Assembly: GCA_009618505.1 (NCBI GenBank) | Contig: WJOQ01000226.1 | Coordinates: 1-15,687 of the forward strand | Direction of reading: 5' to 3' | Length of the DNA stretch: 15,687 bases | From: Clostridia bacterium | Lineage (GTDB): Bacteria > Aerophobota > Aerophobia > Aerophobales > AE-B3A | Shown: positions 12,215-15,687 of the stretch, one piece after another | Position numbering within the stretch: the stretch's first letter is position 1 | Layout of the letters: every line of letters starts with the position of its first letter | Made by a program: the position numbers and the translations under genes | Notes under the pieces: model-generated | The model's input: only the letters and a program-made list of their open reading frames with translations | Database searches by the model: none | What the model was told of the DNA's origin: nothing

Positions 12215-14500
12215 ATGCAAAGAGCTTTATTAAAGCCTATTAGCGTATCGTTTGTGAGCACATATCCTCCACGCCGGTGTGGAATTGGAACATTTACGCA
12301 GGACTTAGCCAACCATATTGCTCGCATTCAGAAAGAAGAGTCTCACATGAGTGGAATGGTTCAGGTAGTTGCTTTAATTAATAATATTTCTCAGGGCTAT
12401 AACTACGCCAGGGAGATTTGCTTTGAAATTCGTACTGAGCATAGAAGGGATTATCAGGAGGCAGCCAGCTTTCTTAACCTTTCTAGTATAGATGTTATTT
12501 CTCTGCAACACGAATTTGGCATATTTGGTGGCAAGGATGGAGCTTACATTCTTGACTTACTTGCCAATTCAAGGAAACTCGTAGTCAGTACTCTCCACAC
12601 TGTCTTAAAAGAACCCACAAAAGGGCAACTTGAAGTACTAAAGTCTGTTTCCTCGTACTCTACATTTGTAGTAGTGCAAGCCCAAAAAGCTATTGAGCTG
12701 CTGGTAAATGTTTATGATGTTCCCCGGGAAAAGATTGTTAGGATTCATCACGGTACACCAGACGTACCTTTTCTCGATTCCAATGATTACAAGGACCAGT
12801 TTCAAGCCAAGGGACGGCAGGTTATACTAACTTTTGGTCTTCTTGGCCCCAAGAAGGGAATTGAGATAGTCATTGAAGCTATAGCCCTGATAGTTCAGGA
12901 ATTCCCCGATTTGCTCTATATCATACTTGGTGCTACGCATCCGGAGGTTAAACGGTGCTCGGGAGAAGAATACAGAGCTTCTTTAGAAAAATTGGTTAGA
13001 CAGAAAGGATTAACGAAACACGTCGTTTTTCATAACCGCTTTGTTAATCTGGAACAGCTTATAGGCTTTCTGAATGCAACCGATATCTATTTGGCGCCCT
13101 ATTTATCAAAAGAACAAATTGTTTCGGGAACATTAGCCTATGCCGTAGCTTGTGGCAAGGCAATTATCTCTACTCCCTTCTGGTATGCTGAAGAATTACT
13201 ATCTGATAATACAGGAAGATTGGTGCCGTTTGGAGATGTAGATGCTTTGGCTAATCAACTAGCTGAGCTTCTTAGTGATGAAAGGCAGCGAAATTACTTG
13301 CGAAAACGGGCTTACCAGTTTGGACGACAAATGATATGGCCAAAGGTAGCTCGCACCTATATCGAGACGTTTCAGCGCGGGCTCAAGGAATACAGACGTC
13401 CAGCTCCTCACCCACCTGCCAGAGAGTGGATTGCTGAACCACCTTCTCTATCCGAAATTAAGCTTAATTACCTTCGACTCTTAACCGATGACACAGGCAT
13501 TTTCCAGCATGCAGCATTTACTACTCCAGACCGCTCGCACGGCTACTGCACTGATGATAATGCTCGGGCTCTAATAGTCACTATTATGAACTACAAATTA
13601 TTCAAAGAGGAAGATGTCTTATCTTTATTGCAGGTTTATCTTTCTTTTCTTAACTATGCTGTGGATAAGGATAGTGGTTGCATTCGAAATTTTATGTCTT
13701 ACGATAGACGTTGGCTTGAACAAGTAGGCTCTGAGGATAGCCATGGCAGAACACTTTGGAGTTTAGGTATAGCAATCCTTCATTCCCCTACAGATTCAAT
13801 TCTGGGACTTTCTACCAGATTGTTTCATAGATTATTACCAGTCTTAGAATCTTTTACTTCACCTCGTGCTTGGGCCTATTCTATTCTCGGATGTCTCTCT
13901 TATCTTCAGCGCTTTGACGGCGATCTTGAAGTTCAACGTTTGTGCACCTTATTGACCGGGCGCCTTTCAAAGCTTTTTGCAGATAATGCATCGGCTGATT
14001 GGCCGTGGGGAGAAAATATTGTTACTTACGATAATGCTCGCTTAGCTCAAGCATTCCTGACTGCCGGACGAATGTTCAAAAAAAGAAATATATATAATCA
14101 GGGATTAAATTCTCTGGAATGGCTCCTGAAAATTCAAACTAACCCCGAAGAAGGACATCTTTCATTGATTGGTAATAATGGTTGGTTTAAGCGTGAAGAA
14201 AAGAAAGCACAATTTGACCAGCAACCTATTGAAGTACCTGCTTTCATTGATGCTTGCTATGAAGCATATTTATTAACAGAGCAAGGGAAATGGATTGAAA
14301 GAATTGACTGGTGTTTCAACTGGTTTCTTGGCAGCAATGATGTTCATCAAGTAGTATGTGATTTTAGGACAGGTGGCTGCAAGGATAGTTTACAATCTAC
14401 AGGAGTCAATCAAAACCAAGGCGCCGAATCTACCCTTGCCTGGTTAATGGCACTTCATCGTGTTCGCGAAATTGCTCAACAACAAAACATAACTTTCTAA
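12215..14500 (+). CDS. GT4 glycosyltransferase fused to a helical domain
   Basis: A 761-aa cytoplasmic two-domain protein. Residues 1 to about 390 are a GT-B fold glycosyltransferase of family 4: the first loop STYPPRRCGIGTFTQDL (15-31), QHEFGIFGG, IHHGTPDVPF, the second-domain start VILTFGLLGPKKGIEI, and the donor-site region EQIVSGTLAYAVACGKAIIST. The usual E-x7-E pair is not obvious; a SGxLAYA motif stands there instead. Residues from about 410 form an all-helical domain with HGYCTDDNARALI (about 442-454) and several Trp-rich helices (DWPWGENIVTYDNARLAQA), resembling (alpha/alpha)6 barrel carbohydrate enzymes. AAAGGA precedes the ATG. It is convergent with tandem GH130 genes; the sugar is probably mannose, inferred only from that context. 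Confidence 0.85.
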   Translation: MQRALLKPISVSFVSTYPPRRCGIGTFTQDLANHIARIQKEESHMSGMVQVVALINNISQGYNYAREICFEIRTEHRRDYQEAASFLNLSSIDVISLQHEFGIFGGKDGAYILDLLANSRKLVVSTLHTVLKEPTKGQLEVLKSVSSYSTFVVVQAQKAIELLVNVYDVPREKIVRIHHGTPDVPFLDSNDYKDQFQAKGRQVILTFGLLGPKKGIEIVIEAIALIVQEFPDLLYIILGATHPEVKRCSGEEYRASLEKLVRQKGLTKHVVFHNRFVNLEQLIGFLNATDIYLAPYLSKEQIVSGTLAYAVACGKAIISTPFWYAEELLSDNTGRLVPFGDVDALANQLAELLSDERQRNYLRKRAYQFGRQMIWPKVARTYIETFQRGLKEYRRPAPHPPAREWIAEPPSLSEIKLNYLRLLTDDTGIFQHAAFTTPDRSHGYCTDDNARALIVTIMNYKLFKEEDVLSLLQVYLSFLNYAVDKDSGCIRNFMSYDRRWLEQVGSEDSHGRTLWSLGIAILHSPTDSILGLSTRLFHRLLPVLESFTSPRAWAYSILGCLSYLQRFDGDLEVQRLCTLLTGRLSKLFADNASADWPWGENIVTYDNARLAQAFLTAGRMFKKRNIYNQGLNSLEWLLKIQTNPEEGHLSLIGNNGWFKREEKKAQFDQQPIEVPAFIDACYEAYLLTEQGKWIERIDWCFNWFLGSNDVHQVVCDFRTGGCKDSLQSTGVNQNQGAESTLAWLMALHRVREIAQQQNITF

Positions 14501-14624
14501 TCAGCTTAGCCTTTCTACTTTCCACAATTCGGTAGTGCCGGTGATTTCAAAGAGAACTCCCGCAGCCACAAAACCTAAAAAGTGTTATACTCTCTTCCAG
14601 GTAAATTTAAGAAGATTCAGATTT

Positions 14625-15554
14625 CTATGCTTCCAGTGTCTGTTCCATAATGTCTTCTAACCCTGCGCTGGCAACACAAAGACAGGTATCCGCAGCACCG
14701 TAGTACATCTTTACTTCCCCATCTGATTCAACAATAGCACCGCAAGCAAAAACCACATTGCCAACATCGCCAATACGTTCATAATTTTCTCGAGGTGCCA
14801 GTAAAGGCGCGCTAGAGCGACCAATTACCAGTGAAGGATCTTTCAGGTCGAGTAGCACAGTCCCTGCACGGTAAATTGGTCCGCCTGAAGTCATGTGGAC
14901 GCCGTGGTAGATCTCCAGCCATCCACGATTGGTGCGAATGGGAGGAACGGATGCCCCCACTCGATAAGAATCCCAATACCCCGGGCGTGGAGAGATCAAC
15001 ACTTTGGAATGACCCCAGCTATATAGGTCATTGGAATAGGAAATCCAGATGCTGCCTATACCTAAACCAATAGGTCTGTCTAAGCGCACATATCGGTTGT
15101 TGATTTTCTCGGGAAACAGGACTCCATCCTTGTTCCCTGGCTCAGAGATAAGGGCGATGCGCTCAAATGTGTAGAAATCATCTGTTTTGGCAAGTGCAAT
15201 TCGAGGCCCATGACCTGAATAGGCTGTATACATAATATAGTAGGAACCCTGGATAAACGTTGCCCGCGGATCTTCAATGCCTCGTGCTTCATATATTCCA
15301 AAGATACCTTTCTTGGCAGGAAGAAGGACTGGTCGATCTTCTACATCAAAATGGAAGCCATCTCGGCTTCTGGCCAGTGCAAAAAAGGAATACCCCTGTT
15401 GCCCTTCAATTCGCAGGAGCAGAAGGTATTCGTCGCCAAATTTGACGGGAGTACCATTGAAGACTGTATTGCAATGAAAAGGAATGTCCTCCAGGGTTAG
15501 AACGGGATTTTCTTTCCAACGATGAAATATGTCTGGCCCAGTTTTTCTTTCCAT
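14625..15554 (-). CDS. GH130 mannoside phosphorylase or mannosidase
   Basis: A 309-aa GH130 enzyme with a five-bladed beta-propeller fold. GH130 members phosphorolyse or hydrolyse beta-mannosides, releasing mannose 1-phosphate in the phosphorylases. Diagnostic parts: the start with WKENPVLT, NTVFNG (29-34), RIEGQQGYSFFALARSRDG, and GIEDPR with Asp95 as expected catalytic acid, then DPSL and YYGAAD near the end. I chose ATG 15554: it has AGAAGGA upstream and starts 2 nt after the stop of the previous GH130 gene. A longer start at 15623 would overlap that gene and is unlikely. Substrate and reaction type (phosphorylase or hydrolase) cannot be fixed from these motifs. It forms an operon with the paralogue upstream and faces the GT4 gene. 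Confidence 0.9.
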   Translation of the reverse strand: MERKTGPDIFHRWKENPVLTLEDIPFHCNTVFNGTPVKFGDEYLLLLRIEGQQGYSFFALARSRDGFHFDVEDRPVLLPAKKGIFGIYEARGIEDPRATFIQGSYYIMYTAYSGHGPRIALAKTDDFYTFERIALISEPGNKDGVLFPEKINNRYVRLDRPIGLGIGSIWISYSNDLYSWGHSKVLISPRPGYWDSYRVGASVPPIRTNRGWLEIYHGVHMTSGGPIYRAGTVLLDLKDPSLVIGRSSAPLLAPRENYERIGDVGNVVFACGAIVESDGEVKMYYGAADTCLCVASAGLEDIMEQTLEA

Positions 15555-15556
15555 TA

Positions 15557-15687
15557 TCAGAATTCCTTCTCGCTTTTCAGGCATGCCTGCACAATGTTTT
15601 GCACCTTCGTTGTACCCAGGCATATACAGGAGTTAGCTGCTCCGTAGTACAGTCTTACTTCGCCGTTCGGTTCGATAATTGCCCCAC
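15557..15687 (-). CDS. Second GH130 gene, C-terminal part
   Basis: Partial at the window edge: 43 codons plus the leading part of one. The sequence CGAIIEPNGEVRLYYGAAN closely follows ACGAIVESDGEVKMYYGAAD at the end of the neighbouring GH130 protein, which identifies this as a tandem paralogue. After this it differs (ICLGTTKVQNIVQACLKSEK). The stop TGA (15557-15559) lies 2 nt before the ATG of the downstream paralogue, so the two are translated from one message. The tandem copies probably act on different linkages or chain lengths, which is inference. Confidence 0.85.
   Translation of the reverse strand, partial: GAIIEPNGEVRLYYGAANSCICLGTTKVQNIVQACLKSEKEF

Noticed and set aside
14503..14583. 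Minus-strand open fragment after the GH130 stop
   Set aside because: About 26 codons that look protein-like but lack a start codon and ribosome binding site; at most a remnant.
15555..15623. Longer start for the GH130 gene
   Set aside because: The extra 23 residues lie in a different frame from, and over, the end of the upstream GH130 paralogue, while ATG 15554 has its own ribosome binding site.

Overview
The window looks like bacterial chromosome from an AT-rich organism that carries many mobile-element remnants. Gene families (TrpA, KhpA-type KH protein, cold-shock protein, AlkD-like glycosylase, GH130, GT4) and strong Shine-Dalgarno sequences point to a bacterium. The mix of housekeeping genes, insertion sequences and recombinase fragments would fit an uncultured candidate-phylum genome, but I cannot assign a lineage from sequence alone. 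I saw no rRNA, tRNA or CRISPR array.

Layout. (1) 1-444: 3' end of trpA. (2) About 631-2210: an insertion sequence with a 413-aa DDE transposase on the minus strand, two sets of inverted repeats and a leader hairpin that overlaps the transposase ribosome binding site. (3) 2352-4065: two unrecognised membrane proteins, one C-terminally anchored and one with two or three membrane segments and an unclear start. (4) 4351-5646: a more GC-rich pair, a DUF4386-type membrane protein and a flavodoxin-like protein broken by an in-frame TAG. (5) 5642-7813: a truncated tyrosine recombinase that lost its N-terminus and first catalytic Arg, an unknown helical protein, and an intact but very short (186 aa) tyrosine recombinase with its own promoter. 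(6) 7859-9412: a small unknown protein, KhpA-like KH protein, a 36-codon membrane peptide with a perfect ribosome binding site, an acidic protein, and a cold-shock protein whose upstream frame is open back to a well-placed ATG except for one TAG. (7) 9630-10333: decayed transposase (minus strand) abutting a short, probably frameshifted ORF. (8) 10421-11104: AlkD-like DNA glycosylase. (9) 11343-12118: a toxin-antitoxin pair with an AbrB-type antitoxin and a RelE-type toxin, and an operator-like palindrome over the promoter. (10) 12215-15687: carbohydrate cluster: a 761-aa two-domain GT4 glycosyltransferase facing two tandem GH130 genes on the minus strand, the second cut by the window edge.

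How the parts relate. The final cluster is the clearest functional unit: a glycosyltransferase fused to an all-helical domain beside GH130 mannoside phosphorylase/hydrolase genes suggests making and recycling of a mannose-containing oligosaccharide. The central part is a patchwork of inserted and decaying pieces. The most unusual observations are the two in-frame TAG codons that interrupt otherwise coherent reading frames, the nested ends and leader hairpin of the insertion sequence, the AbrB-RelE pairing, and a 37-nt repeat present in two noncoding gaps.
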